This document shows, in pieces, positions 21,596-29,688 of a stretch of 45,068 nucleotides of DNA. Position numbers and translations under genes: made by a program. The stretch comes from a virus: IMG/VR virus record IMGVR_UViG_3300021478_000051, positions 1 through 45,068 of that record. One strand, given 5' to 3'. The first letter of the stretch is position 1. Every line of letters starts with the position of its first letter. The notes beneath the pieces are model-generated. The model was not told where the DNA came from, made no database searches, and saw nothing but the letters and a program-made list of their open reading frames with translations.

Positions 21596-21837
21596 CCCCG
21601 CTTGAGATCATCGGCGCCATCGAGGGCGTCCTGAATGTTGTGGTCGAGCTGGAGCCGACCATCGCCAAGGCGTCCGGCACGCTTGCCACCATTGCCGAGG
21701 CGATCTACAACAATATCGTCAACAAGACCGCCATCACCCAGGACCAGCTCTCTGCCCTGGAGATGCAGGTTGACGCCGCTGCGGCCGCCATCGACCAACC
21801 GTTGCCTGACGACCCGACGGGGGCCACGCAGACGTGA
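21592..21837 (+). CDS. Small helical protein
   Basis: This gene encodes 81 aa with ATGA overlap at its start. Almost entirely helical (EIIGAIEGVLNVVVELEPTIAKASGTLATIAEAIYNNI), without a membrane-spanning stretch. Lies between the lipoprotein and terminase groups; function unknown. Confidence 0.5.
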   Translation: MTPLEIIGAIEGVLNVVVELEPTIAKASGTLATIAEAIYNNIVNKTAITQDQLSALEMQVDAAAAAIDQPLPDDPTGATQT

Positions 21838-22115
21838 GCAAGCGCGGTCCCATCAAGGTGATGATGGCACCGGAGGAAACTCGGGTGGTGGCCGACACTG
21901 ACCTGAATCAGGTGCTCGATCTGCCTCCGCCAGAAGTGCTGGCCGCCGGCGTCAAGAAGTTCCTGGAGTACGCCAACCTGCATTGGCCAACGCCATCAAA
22001 AGACGGCGACTTCAAGCTGACCAGCTTCGACTACAAAAACGAATATCACCTCCGAGTAACGCTCGGCCTGGTCTACATGGCGATGAAAGATGCGGACGAC
22101 CCCCTTCCTTTTTAG
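21834..22115 (+). CDS. Unknown operon protein
   Basis: This gene encodes 93 aa from GTG 21834 (GTGA overlap). Mixed alpha/beta sequence with conserved-looking LKYANLHWPTPSKDGDF-like and YKNEYHLRVTLGLVYMAMK parts. No family recognised. Confidence 0.5.
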   Translation: MSKRGPIKVMMAPEETRVVADTDLNQVLDLPPPEVLAAGVKKFLEYANLHWPTPSKDGDFKLTSFDYKNEYHLRVTLGLVYMAMKDADDPLPF

Positions 22116-22506
22116 GCTCAGACGGTGGCTGCGGTGGCATGAAGGTGAGATCGCAATCACCGTAATTCTAATCCTCCCACTCGTCTTGCTTTTCATAGTA
22201 CACCGTGCGCACGGCATGGATAACGGCCAATGGGCGCAAGCCACCCCACAGATGCGCGAATGGTTCGGTAAGCTGCAAAGCCGTAACCACCTTCTCTGCT
22301 GTCAAGACGCCGATGGCTTCGATGCTCAGTGGGATACTGTGGATGGAATGTACCGCGTGTTTGATGGTACCCGCTGGGTGGTGGTGCCCAATGTGGCGAT
22401 CGTGGACGGCCCTAACCTTATTGGCGTTGCCAAGGTCTGGTGGCAACGTGATCGCACCGGAGCCATCAGCGGCATCCGCTGCTTCATGCCAGGCGCCCAG
22501 GGGTAA
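22090..22506 (+). CDS. Membrane-anchored protein
   Basis: This gene encodes 138 aa; it overlaps the upstream gene by 26 bp. A basic N-terminus and transmembrane helix (EIAITVILILPLVLLFIVH, residues 20-38) lead to an extracytoplasmic domain of 95 residues with CC near 70 and a Trp-rich end (GVAKVWWQRDRTGAISGIRCFMPG). Similar proteins sit just before terminase genes in related phages; role unknown. Confidence 0.55.
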   Translation: MRTTPFLFRLRRWLRWHEGEIAITVILILPLVLLFIVHRAHGMDNGQWAQATPQMREWFGKLQSRNHLLCCQDADGFDAQWDTVDGMYRVFDGTRWVVVPNVAIVDGPNLIGVAKVWWQRDRTGAISGIRCFMPGAQG

Positions 22507-22509
22507 CCC

Positions 22510-22695
22510 ATGCACAATCTCGTCGCGCTTCTGATTCCCATCATCATTCTGGTCACGGTCGCCGTCATCATCGTTGCGGTTACCGAGCGGTTCTCGCCTG
22601 ATCCCCTGATCACCGTCATCGTGCGCTGGGTGGTGTTTGCGATCGTGCTGATCTTTCTACTGACCAAATTGCTGCCGTTGCTCGGCATCTCATGA
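22510..22695 (+). CDS. Small two-helix membrane protein
   Basis: This gene encodes 61 aa, with AGGGG 7 bp upstream. Two hydrophobic helices (LVALLIPIIILVTVAVIIVAV and TVIVRWVVFAIVLIFLLTKLLPLL) separated by a polar turn resemble the Thivi_2564-type small membrane family. It could be a second holin or pinholin. Confidence 0.5.
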   Translation: MHNLVALLIPIIILVTVAVIIVAVTERFSPDPLITVIVRWVVFAIVLIFLLTKLLPLLGIS

Positions 22696-24527
22696 ATGTC
22701 CAGCTCCCAGGCATCAAGATCGCGCCGTTCCCGCGCGCTCGGTTCTTGGCTTTTATTTCTCGCCTGAAAATCCTCACCAAGGACTTCGGCCTTGTCCCCA
22801 TGCGTATGCTTGGGACCCAAACCTACGTGCTGGACGAGATATGCACTGCCATGGAGCGCGGCGTTTCGGTGTTCTATATCCTCAAGGCCCGCCAGCTTGG
22901 CATGACCACATTCTTTCTGGCGCTCGACGCCTTCTGGGCGATGGAGCATCCGGGGTTACTAGGCTCGTTCGTCACCCACACCGACCAATCGAAGGCCAAC
23001 TTCAGAAACACCTTCAAGGTGTTTTACGCCCACCTGCCGAAGACCCACCGCATCAAGTGGAACATTGAAAACCGCGACATGCTGATCCTCAAGAACGGCA
23101 GCGTGATGCAGTATCTGGTGGCCGGCATCAAGGAGAAGGTCAAGGGTGGGCTCGGCCGCTCGTCGGCCAACAACTACATCCACGGCACGGAGGTGGCGTT
23201 CTGGGGCTCGCCAGACGATTTGAACGAGCTATCCGCCACCATGTCCACCCACTATCCGCACCGGATGAAAATCTATGAAACGACGGCCAACGGCTTCAAC
23301 TTCTTCAACGAAATGTGGGACCAGGCAAAAGACGACCCCACCATTTGCCGCATATTCGTGGGATGGTGGAGACATGATCACTATACGTTTCCCGACGACC
23401 ACCCCTGGTTTTCAGTGTACATGCCCCAAGGCCATGCTACCCCTTTTCATATTCTTGAGCGTAAGCGAATCAGACTTGTCAAAGAACGATACGGAGTAGA
23501 TATTACCCGCAACCAGATTGCCTGGTACCGCTGGAAGCTGGAGAGCGAGCTTAACGGCGACCAGGCCAAGGCCGACGAGCAGTTTCCGTGGCTGGAGGAG
23601 GACGCCTTCGTTGCCACCGGCGCCCAGTTCTTCACAAATGATTCTCTGACCGATGCACTCAAGCGCGCCCGGCAGCAAAAGCTGATCCCCTATAAGTACA
23701 TGTTCACCGAGCGTTGGCAGGATACCATCGTCACCCCAACCAGGGACTTGAAACATGCTGAACTTAAAATCTGGGAAGAGTCCGATCCAAGAGGACACTA
23801 CGTCATTGGATGCGACCCTGCTTACGGAAGTAGCGAATCTGCTGATCGAGCGGTTATCCACGTGGCCAGATGTTTCTCTGATCGACTTGTCCAAGTTGCC
23901 GAATTCGTTTCGCCTACGATTTCGACCTACCAATGTGCCTGGGCGCTATGCCACCTTGCGGGTTACTATCGAAATGTGATGGTGAACCTGGAGATGAACG
24001 GCCCCGGCGAGGCGGTGTTCAACGAGATGAACGCGCTCAAGCAGCATACGCGCGATATGATCAATCACTCGCCTGACGGCAAGGTCACCCACGACTTGCG
24101 TCAGGTACTCAACATGATGCGGCACTACCTCTACCGCCGGGCCGATTCGATGCAGGCCACGCTGGCCTACCAATGGCGCTCGTCAGGAACCAACAAGCCA
24201 CCGATGATGCACGCCTTCAAGGACGGTTTCGAGCTTCATCGCTTTATCCTCAATTCCATGTTCCTGTTGGACGAGATGCGCACCATCGTGACGGATGGCA
24301 GTAAGATCGCCGGCGAGGGCAACGCCAAGGATGACCGAGTGATTGCCGCCGCCCTGGCGCACGAGGCCTGGCGCCGGTGGGTACAGCCCAAGCTGCGCAA
24401 CATGGGGCTTACCTTCGAGCGGGCCTATATGGAGGCGATCGGCGCCGGCCCTAATATGGCGCAGAAGATTGCTATCGACTATCTTAAGTCACAGCGAATC
24501 ATCGTGGATGAAGGAGCCGGGAGATGA
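22692..24527 (+). CDS. terL: Terminase large subunit
   Basis: This gene encodes 611 aa with ATGA overlap at its start. The N-terminal ATPase has a variant Walker A (KARQLGMTT, 65-73) and a Walker B region (YIHGTEVAFW, acidic residue near 167). The C-terminal RNase H-like nuclease shows VIGCDPAYGSS (about 372-382), NLEMNGPGEA and DDRVIAAAL, the three acidic positions. It powers DNA translocation into proheads through the portal encoded at 26229 and cuts the concatemer. The genome being circularly continuous fits headful or short-terminal-repeat packaging. Confidence 0.88.
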   Translation: MNVQLPGIKIAPFPRARFLAFISRLKILTKDFGLVPMRMLGTQTYVLDEICTAMERGVSVFYILKARQLGMTTFFLALDAFWAMEHPGLLGSFVTHTDQSKANFRNTFKVFYAHLPKTHRIKWNIENRDMLILKNGSVMQYLVAGIKEKVKGGLGRSSANNYIHGTEVAFWGSPDDLNELSATMSTHYPHRMKIYETTANGFNFFNEMWDQAKDDPTICRIFVGWWRHDHYTFPDDHPWFSVYMPQGHATPFHILERKRIRLVKERYGVDITRNQIAWYRWKLESELNGDQAKADEQFPWLEEDAFVATGAQFFTNDSLTDALKRARQQKLIPYKYMFTERWQDTIVTPTRDLKHAELKIWEESDPRGHYVIGCDPAYGSSESADRAVIHVARCFSDRLVQVAEFVSPTISTYQCAWALCHLAGYYRNVMVNLEMNGPGEAVFNEMNALKQHTRDMINHSPDGKVTHDLRQVLNMMRHYLYRRADSMQATLAYQWRSSGTNKPPMMHAFKDGFELHRFILNSMFLLDEMRTIVTDGSKIAGEGNAKDDRVIAAALAHEAWRRWVQPKLRNMGLTFERAYMEAIGAGPNMAQKIAIDYLKSQRIIVDEGAGR

Positions 24528-24850
24528 TTGAGAACAGTCCAACGCTTATGGCTGTGCTCCACCCAATTACCGGAAATGGTATTGGTTGGGCAGTTAAGCA
24601 GATGCAGAACGGCGCCAGGGTCCGGCGCGCCGGCTGGAACGGCAAAGGCATGTATCTCTTTCTGGTGCCGGGATCGACTTTCCTAGTGGCTGCCGATAGG
24701 CCGATGGGACAGTTAAATCCTGAGATGGTGGGGCATAAGGTTGATTATCATGCGCACGTCGATATGAAGACGGCGCAGGGCTACGTGGTACCTTGGCTCT
24801 GCTCACAGACCGATCTCCTGGCGACTGATTGGGAGCTAGCCGATGGTTAA
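24524..24850 (+). CDS. tad2: Tad2-like (DUF2829) anti-Thoeris protein
   Basis: This gene encodes 108 aa with ATGA overlap at its start. Residues 23-105 match DUF2829, now known as the Tad2 fold: ARVRRAGWNGKGMYLFLVPGSTF, VDYHAHVDMKTAQGYVVPWLCSQTDLLATDWELAD. Characterised Tad2 proteins sequester cyclic ADP-ribose-type signals made by Thoeris TIR enzymes and so block abortive defence. The gene lies between terL and portal, an unexpected place for an early-acting inhibitor. The first 20 residues are an extra N-terminal stretch. Confidence 0.8.
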   Translation: MIENSPTLMAVLHPITGNGIGWAVKQMQNGARVRRAGWNGKGMYLFLVPGSTFLVAADRPMGQLNPEMVGHKVDYHAHVDMKTAQGYVVPWLCSQTDLLATDWELADG

Positions 24851-25238
24851 GAAATCAACAGAGCCGGCCGTGACCGAGGTGGAGTTTCAGGCCACCGAGG
24901 ACTTCCAAAACATGGTCAGGGAGCAGTTTGCCATCAAGCAGGGCTTGGTGCCGCCGGCGCCAAAGCCTCCACCTGATCCGATCGAGGAGATCAACCATTA
25001 TGTCAACGAGAAGTGGTTTCAGCAACTTGTGGCGGTCCGTACATGTTGCTTTCGATGTAACATCGACTCGCCAACTGTGTTCGCTCCCCAGCCCGGTGTA
25101 CTTGCCTTCGGCATTCCGACTGGCCGCAATGCTCGTGACATTACCGATTACGTGGTTCGTGAATTCGAAAATATCGGCTGGCGCTTCCAAAAAAGACGAT
25201 CCTACTGCCCCAACTGCAAGGGATTAGGGAGCACATAG
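24843..25238 (+). CDS. Zinc-binding protein downstream of Tad2
   Basis: This gene encodes 131 aa; it overlaps the Tad2 gene by 8 bp. The N-terminal part is helical (FQATEDFQNMVREQFAIKQGL), and CFRC near residue 70 with CPNC near residue 124 give a zinc site bracketing a conserved DITDYVVREFENIGWRF helix. Function unknown. Confidence 0.5.
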   Translation: MVKKSTEPAVTEVEFQATEDFQNMVREQFAIKQGLVPPAPKPPPDPIEEINHYVNEKWFQQLVAVRTCCFRCNIDSPTVFAPQPGVLAFGIPTGRNARDITDYVVREFENIGWRFQKRRSYCPNCKGLGST

Positions 25239-25553
25239 TTGACGCATGATGAAATAATCAGGTGGTTCCGGCGCTTCAAACACGATCCTGAATTCCGCGA
25301 CAGCGAGGGTTCTCGCACGGTATTGATATCTCCACTGTGCGAGTTTGCTGGTGTGTCACGGCAGAACGTCTATCTCATTCTGCGAAAGGAAATTGGCCTC
25401 ACCGAGAACTACCGCAATCGCCTGGCCTATGCGATCGAGTGCGTGCAAGCCGGCCTGCGCTGGCAGCGCCGCGACAAGACCTACCGGATCATAGGCGATT
25501 TTCCTGTGCTGCCGCGCTACGAGAGCCGCAGGAAGCAGGAGCATGTGGCGTGA
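25239..25553 (+). CDS. Small HTH protein, possible small terminase subunit
   Basis: This gene encodes 104 aa from TTG 25239, directly abutting the previous stop. Residues 28-55 form an HTH (VLISPLCEFAGVSRQNVYLILRKEI). It is close to terL and portal, and no classical TerS is found, so it is a weak candidate for DNA recognition in packaging; a transcription regulator is equally possible. Confidence 0.5.
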   Translation: MTHDEIIRWFRRFKHDPEFRDSEGSRTVLISPLCEFAGVSRQNVYLILRKEIGLTENYRNRLAYAIECVQAGLRWQRRDKTYRIIGDFPVLPRYESRRKQEHVA

Positions 25554-25759
25554 TCAAGAAAACCTACATCTATGCTGATGGCGGGAAGCGGTGCCGGGTA
25601 ATAGACTATCACGTTGCCAATCCATCCGATGATCAGACCACCCGCACAATGCATGACAGGCACAAGCCATCCGTCCATGTCCTCATAGACGTTGGTGAGG
25701 ACGAGCGCCAATTCGATCACGAGGCAACAGCAGAGGAACTCGCGGAGGCATTCAAATGA
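25550..25759 (+). CDS. Unknown operon protein
   Basis: This gene encodes 69 aa from GTG 25550 (GTGA overlap). N-terminus KKTYIYADGGKRCRVIDYHV, acidic C-terminus. Beta-rich small domain; function unknown. Confidence 0.5.
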   Translation: MIKKTYIYADGGKRCRVIDYHVANPSDDQTTRTMHDRHKPSVHVLIDVGEDERQFDHEATAEELAEAFK

Positions 25760-26232
25760 TCATCCGCACTTGGTTCTGTAAGAACAGGCACTGCCTCAAC
25801 CAATGGGACGATGAAGGCGATCACCCGCCGTGCCCGCGCTGCGGAGGAATCCATGTGCAATGGGTGCCCAAGCCTTTCGCCATCAAGTCGGAGAAGACCA
25901 AGCAGGTTGATCGCACGGTTGCCCAACTTACGGGCACCTACGGCGATAAGAACTATCGTTCCCCGCGCCGGCGGGAACGGATGGCTCCCCAGGTCAACCC
26001 GACCGTTACTCCGGGCAAGACCAGGCGATTCGAGCCGGTGAAGGGCTGGGCGGTCGAGGTGCCGCTTGACAAGAACGGGGCTCCCGTAGGGATATGCTCT
26101 ACTACCGGTGTTACAGCAGTACAGAAGGCCCAGGTTGGCAGCAGGGCAACAATCGACAAGCGTAGCGCGACCGCAACCGGGGCGGTTCCTGTATACGAGG
26201 CACGGCACAATCCACCCGGAGGAATCAAGTGA
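25756..26232 (+). CDS. Zinc-ribbon protein upstream of portal
   Basis: This gene encodes 158 aa with ATGA overlap at its start. An N-terminal zinc ribbon is visible (CKNRHCLNQWDDE, then CPRCGG, residues 8-31). The rest is basic and probably extended (KTKQVDRTVAQL, NYRSPRRRERMAPQVNPTV). It overlaps the portal start by 4 bp, so expression is coupled to head assembly genes. Confidence 0.5.
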   Translation: MIIRTWFCKNRHCLNQWDDEGDHPPCPRCGGIHVQWVPKPFAIKSEKTKQVDRTVAQLTGTYGDKNYRSPRRRERMAPQVNPTVTPGKTRRFEPVKGWAVEVPLDKNGAPVGICSTTGVTAVQKAQVGSRATIDKRSATATGAVPVYEARHNPPGGIK

Positions 26233-27962
26233 TCATCCCGAAATCAAATATAAGAGGCGGGCACGCCCGTGATGACAAGATCGATGAAATCGCCTCCATC
26301 TGCATGGCCTCCAAGCGCGATCGGGAGCAGCTCTACCTTCGTCGAAAGCGGTACTTTCTTTTCGGCACCACAGATTACTCGGTCGAGGTCAAATATAATC
26401 GGTTGCAGGCTCACCAGGATTTGGTCGCCTCATTCCTCTATGCTGCCGATCACTGCCGTTACAACATTGCAGCTCCGCGCAATGCGGCCGACGAGATCAT
26501 CAACCAGATAGTCTCAGTGGAGGATATGTGGAATGACGTCTTCAGAGACTCCGGTCTTGCGTATATGTTCTCAGATGCCGTGCTGTGGTCATTGGTACTC
26601 GATTCGATGTTCATTAAACTTGGATGGAATGACGCCCGCGACGATCTTATTGGAAGGCTGTTTGCTCCAAACGACTTCGCTGTCTACGACGAATCAGAAC
26701 CTGATCTCGATTCTCAAGAAGCATTTGTCCACTCCTACTCCCTGAATTGGGACAACGCCGTGCTGCGCATGTTGCGCGCCGGCAAGAAGGCGGAAATCAA
26801 GAAGCTAGCACAGCGGCCAGGCCAGTACACCGATGACATACCCCCGGTGCTGGCCAATCTGTTGATCTCCTCAGTCGGCGGCCCCAACATATCGGGGGCT
26901 ATGACCGGTCGCGCCACCGTCGATTACGAACCGCGCGCTACTTACGAGCCTGACAGCGACAACCCGATGGTGCGCGCCCATGAGGTGTGGGTGTGGGACG
27001 ATATCAACGAGGACTACGCTATCTTCACTAAGTTCGATGGTGTAGATGGGGTCTTGAGTGATTCGCGTGACACGATCGCCGCTCTGCATAGGTCAGACTC
27101 CGGTCCAGCGCGTGAGCTTTACAAGGGTAAATCTAACATCTTCTTGCCGGACGAGCACCCGTTTATCCACGTGCGGCCATACTCGCTCTACAACTATTTT
27201 TGGGGTGAGGCACACTGCGACAGGTTGATCCCCCTTCAGGTGTGGACCAATGAAAGACTCCAGCAGATTGCCGATATCCTCGAAAGACAAGTTGACCCTG
27301 CCAAGGTCTTTTCCGGATTTATGGGGCTGTCAGACGAGAAGGCTGAAGCGCTCGGCGGTCCTGGAACATGGGTTCTCGACATGGTGCCAGGGGCTAAAGT
27401 TGATGAACTTAAACCGCCTATGCCGGAAGACCTATTCGTCGAATTCAACCAGATTGGTCATATTTTTCTGGAAGCTTCCGGGCTCACCGAAACCGTCATG
27501 GGCAAGGGAGCGGAAGGCGTGCGCGGGGACAAGCACGCGAAACGGCTAGCTATGACCGGCTCAGGTCGAATCAAGAAGGTGGCGGTGGGCCTGGAGCAGC
27601 CGCTGACCCGGATTGCCGATATTGGCTTCAAGCTGATCCAGAAGAATTCGACCGAGCGGCTTACGACTGATTCGGGTCAGGAGCTGATCCCGGCGCTGGT
27701 GGCCGAGCGCAAGCTCAAGATGCGGGTTTCCGGCCACTCGCACTCGCCATTGTTTGCTGATGACGCCAAGGAGCAGGCTGCCGGCCTATTCAAGGCGCAG
27801 GCAATCGACCGTGAGATGCTGGTGCGGCTAATGAACCCACCCAACGCCGACAACATCATCCACGCGCTGCGCAAGCGTGTGAAGGCCGAGCAGGAGCGCG
27901 AGCAGCAACGGATTGCGGCCGGCATCAAAGAGAAGCGCGGCCAAGGCCAGCAAGCGGCGTGA
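26229..27962 (+). CDS. Portal protein
   Basis: This gene encodes 577 aa from GTG 26229 (GTGA overlap). Identified by size, position after terL and sequence style: a helical N-terminus (REQLYLRRKRYFLFGTTDYSVEVKYNRLQ), a central stem/wing region with VLDSMFIKLGWND and FAPNDFAVYDE, and a C-terminal helix-rich crown (KEQAAGLFKAQAIDREMLVRLMNPPN, KRVKAEQEREQQRI). It would form the dodecameric DNA gate at one capsid vertex, contacting TerL during packaging and the neck proteins afterwards. Confidence 0.75.
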   Translation: MIIPKSNIRGGHARDDKIDEIASICMASKRDREQLYLRRKRYFLFGTTDYSVEVKYNRLQAHQDLVASFLYAADHCRYNIAAPRNAADEIINQIVSVEDMWNDVFRDSGLAYMFSDAVLWSLVLDSMFIKLGWNDARDDLIGRLFAPNDFAVYDESEPDLDSQEAFVHSYSLNWDNAVLRMLRAGKKAEIKKLAQRPGQYTDDIPPVLANLLISSVGGPNISGAMTGRATVDYEPRATYEPDSDNPMVRAHEVWVWDDINEDYAIFTKFDGVDGVLSDSRDTIAALHRSDSGPARELYKGKSNIFLPDEHPFIHVRPYSLYNYFWGEAHCDRLIPLQVWTNERLQQIADILERQVDPAKVFSGFMGLSDEKAEALGGPGTWVLDMVPGAKVDELKPPMPEDLFVEFNQIGHIFLEASGLTETVMGKGAEGVRGDKHAKRLAMTGSGRIKKVAVGLEQPLTRIADIGFKLIQKNSTERLTTDSGQELIPALVAERKLKMRVSGHSHSPLFADDAKEQAAGLFKAQAIDREMLVRLMNPPNADNIIHALRKRVKAEQEREQQRIAAGIKEKRGQGQQAA

Positions 27963-28123
27963 GCTGTCACTACCGCCGGATGGGAATGTTGATAAGGTGA
28001 TCGAGCATCCAGCCCGCAATGACGGGTAACCAAACAAGAGGAGCACTCGATGGCCCGTAGGCATCGTCGCGGCCGGCGCCGGTAAGCGCCCCACCGCATA
28101 ACAACATGGTTTCCTCCCTACTC
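27963..28123 (+). other. Post-portal spacer with tiny ORF
   Basis: About 160 bp follow the portal stop before the terminator. They begin with a TGAGCTGTCACTACC element (27960-27974) that recurs as TGAGGTGTCACTACC at 28630-28644, and contain only the 11-codon ORF at 28050. Confidence 0.5.
28050..28085 (+). CDS. 11-residue arginine-rich peptide
   Basis: ATG 28050 has an ideal SD (GAGGAG, 6-bp spacing). The product, MARRHRRGRRR, is 7 Arg and 1 His in 11 residues. Such a composition resembles protamine-like or J-protein-like DNA binders and RNA-binding arginine motifs. It lies between portal and a terminator, so it would be made with packaging proteins. Too short to prove by sequence; the perfect SD is the main support. 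Confidence 0.4.
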   Translation: MARRHRRGRRR

Positions 28124-28152
28124 AACCCGCCCGCCCGGCGGGTTCTTCTTTT
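28124..28152 (+). terminator. Rho-independent terminator of the portal operon
   Basis: Perfect 8-bp stem AACCCGCC/GGCGGGTT (28124-28131 / 28137-28144) with a 5-nt loop, followed by CTTCTTTTA. It also lies just beyond the stop of the opposing minus gene (28151) and could act on both strands. Confidence 0.75.
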
Positions 28153-28615
28153 AGAACAGCTGCTTTTTGCTGTGCAGAATATTAAATTTGGTGCCGGCGA
28201 AACCCCCAGCCTGCCACCCGGCGTACCACATGACCCGCTTGCCGACGTAGGACACGAACGGCAACCGTAACCAGCCCAGATGTATGACGGAGTATTTGAA
28301 ACCCAGCGGGTAGGGCTCCGGGAGATCGTTCCAGGCGGTCAACATCACCGGCGCCTGGCCGTACACGGTGTAGTTTCTATCAGCGACTCCGATCACCCAA
28401 TTCGAGAAGTTTTCCAGCGGGTTGCGGATGTACCACGACACGACTTGCAGCCAGTAAGGCCGATTCGGGATGAATTGCCGGTACCAATCCGGCGGCCACG
28501 GCTCGTTATCGTTTCCAAACCACCAGATCACGTTGAACTTCCACCACCAGGGGATCGGCACGCGGCCGGTCACGGTGGCGCTGGTGTCGTCGGGACTATG
28601 GGTCCAGGTCTCCAT
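28151..28615 (-). CDS. Lone minus-strand Trp/Tyr-rich protein
   Basis: This gene encodes 154 aa, with SD GGAGG 7 bp before ATG 28615. Very rich in Trp and Tyr (PIPWWWKFNVIWWFGNDNEPWPPDWY, RNPLENFSNWVIGVADRNY). RNPLENFSNWVIGV resembles a conserved small phage family placed in capsid regions on the opposite strand. No signal peptide, but the aromatic content suggests membrane or carbohydrate contact. Inserted against transcription between the portal and scaffold groups, like a moron with its own control. Confidence 0.6.
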   Translation of the reverse strand: METWTHSPDDTSATVTGRVPIPWWWKFNVIWWFGNDNEPWPPDWYRQFIPNRPYWLQVVSWYIRNPLENFSNWVIGVADRNYTVYGQAPVMLTAWNDLPEPYPLGFKYSVIHLGWLRLPFVSYVGKRVMWYAGWQAGGFAGTKFNILHSKKQLF

Positions 28616-28700
28616 CTTAATCCTCCGTCTGAGGTGTCACTACCAAGCTTTTGAAAATAGGTCTATTTGGAGATTGGATACCACTTTTTGAGGGTTGTTG
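28616..28700. promoter_or_regulatory. Divergent intergenic region before the capsid operon
   Basis: It carries the SD of the minus gene, the repeat TGAGGTGTCACTACC (28630-28644), and a weak plus-strand promoter candidate TTGAAA (28651-28656), 18-bp spacer, TGGATA (28675-28680). A new promoter is expected here because a terminator precedes the capsid operon. Confidence 0.35.
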
Positions 28701-29144
28701 ATGCCTCCGCCGTTTGGTCCGCGCCCGCCGATGACTCAGGGCGGCGCCATGCCACCAAGGCCAACGCTCCCCGGCAATCCAGCCGGGGGGCCGGCTGGGC
28801 CAGGATCAACTCCTGCGCTTGCGCCCGGTGACGGCGCCGGCAATGAGGCCGCCGCTGATGCACAGGTCAAGCTGGCGATCGAGACACTGCACAAGGCGCT
28901 GCTGGCCTATCCAATCGCTTCGAAGAAGTACAACGGCCTGATCAATGCGGTACGCGCCCTCACGGCAAACTTCGGAAAAGAGACAGATGGCGCGCTTACG
29001 CCTGCGGCGGCTCAACAAATGGCGCAGGCTGCAAAACCGAGTGGGGCTCTTGCCGGCGGCGCGCCGCCCCCAGGTCTGACGCCAGCGCCAGCAATCAAAC
29101 CGCCGACCATGGCGCCGATGGGAATGCCAGGCGGAGGAGCATAA
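28701..29144 (+). CDS. Proline-rich head-assembly-region protein
   Basis: This gene encodes 147 aa. ATG 28701 was chosen over TTG 28695 because GAGGG ends 6 bp upstream. Proline, glycine and alanine-rich tails flank a helical centre (DAQVKLAIETLHKALLAYPIASKKYNGLINAVRALTANF, residues 51-90). It is the first gene of the capsid operon; probably a minor head or scaffold-associated protein. Confidence 0.55.
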   Translation: MPPPFGPRPPMTQGGAMPPRPTLPGNPAGGPAGPGSTPALAPGDGAGNEAAADAQVKLAIETLHKALLAYPIASKKYNGLINAVRALTANFGKETDGALTPAAAQQMAQAAKPSGALAGGAPPPGLTPAPAIKPPTMAPMGMPGGGA

Positions 29145-29154
29145 GGAGCAACAA

Positions 29155-29352
29155 ATGGGTGAGTATAGCTATCTCAAGCCAAAGGTCTCCGCCGGCAACA
29201 TGGGCGAGCGGCCCAAGAAGCGCGGCATGTTTCAGAACATCCCTTCGTATCCCGAGCTTGGCGGCTTCAAGAGCGCCTCCAGCGTGCCGGAACGTGATCG
29301 GCCGCTAGCCCTGGAGAAGGGTGACCTCGTGCGCAAGGGCAAGCCGGTCTGA
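29155..29352 (+). CDS. Small capsid-operon protein
   Basis: This gene encodes 65 aa with SD AAGGAG 7 bp upstream. Basic and Pro/Gly-containing, no clear fold (GEYSYLKPKVSAGNMGERPKKRGMF). Possibly a minor virion protein; function unknown. Confidence 0.5.
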   Translation: MGEYSYLKPKVSAGNMGERPKKRGMFQNIPSYPELGGFKSASSVPERDRPLALEKGDLVRKGKPV

Positions 29353-29354
29353 CA

Positions 29355-29687
29355 ATGGCCAAGTCGAAGCACACCACGCTGATCAGTGACGCCATCGCAG
29401 CGGCTGATACGACCGTCAACCCGCTTGGTGAAAAGGTCGAGCGCCAGGGCGGCGGTTTCAAAGGATTGGTTGACCGCGATCTATTCCCCAAGAAGGGTTG
29501 GGTTGATCATATCCCGCCCGGCAATCTGAAAAGCACAACCCAGGCCGAGCAGTACTCAAACCCGCGAGGATTTGTTGGTCTCGCCGGGATTCAATTCAAT
29601 CGAAAAATGGGGGACCCGCCCATCAACGAGTACGGCGAAAAGAAAAGGGCAAAATCTCGCCAGATGGCGCGTACAGGGAAACCGTGA
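29355..29687 (+). CDS. Small capsid-operon protein
   Basis: This gene encodes 110 aa. Polar and basic; the middle (VERQGGGFKGLVDRDLFPKKGWVDHIPPGN) has a few aromatic residues and a glycine-rich turn. It sits 2 bp after the preceding stop and 1 bp before the scaffold ATG. No family recognised. Confidence 0.5.
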   Translation: MAKSKHTTLISDAIAAADTTVNPLGEKVERQGGGFKGLVDRDLFPKKGWVDHIPPGNLKSTTQAEQYSNPRGFVGLAGIQFNRKMGDPPINEYGEKKRAKSRQMARTGKP

Positions 29688-29688
29688 C

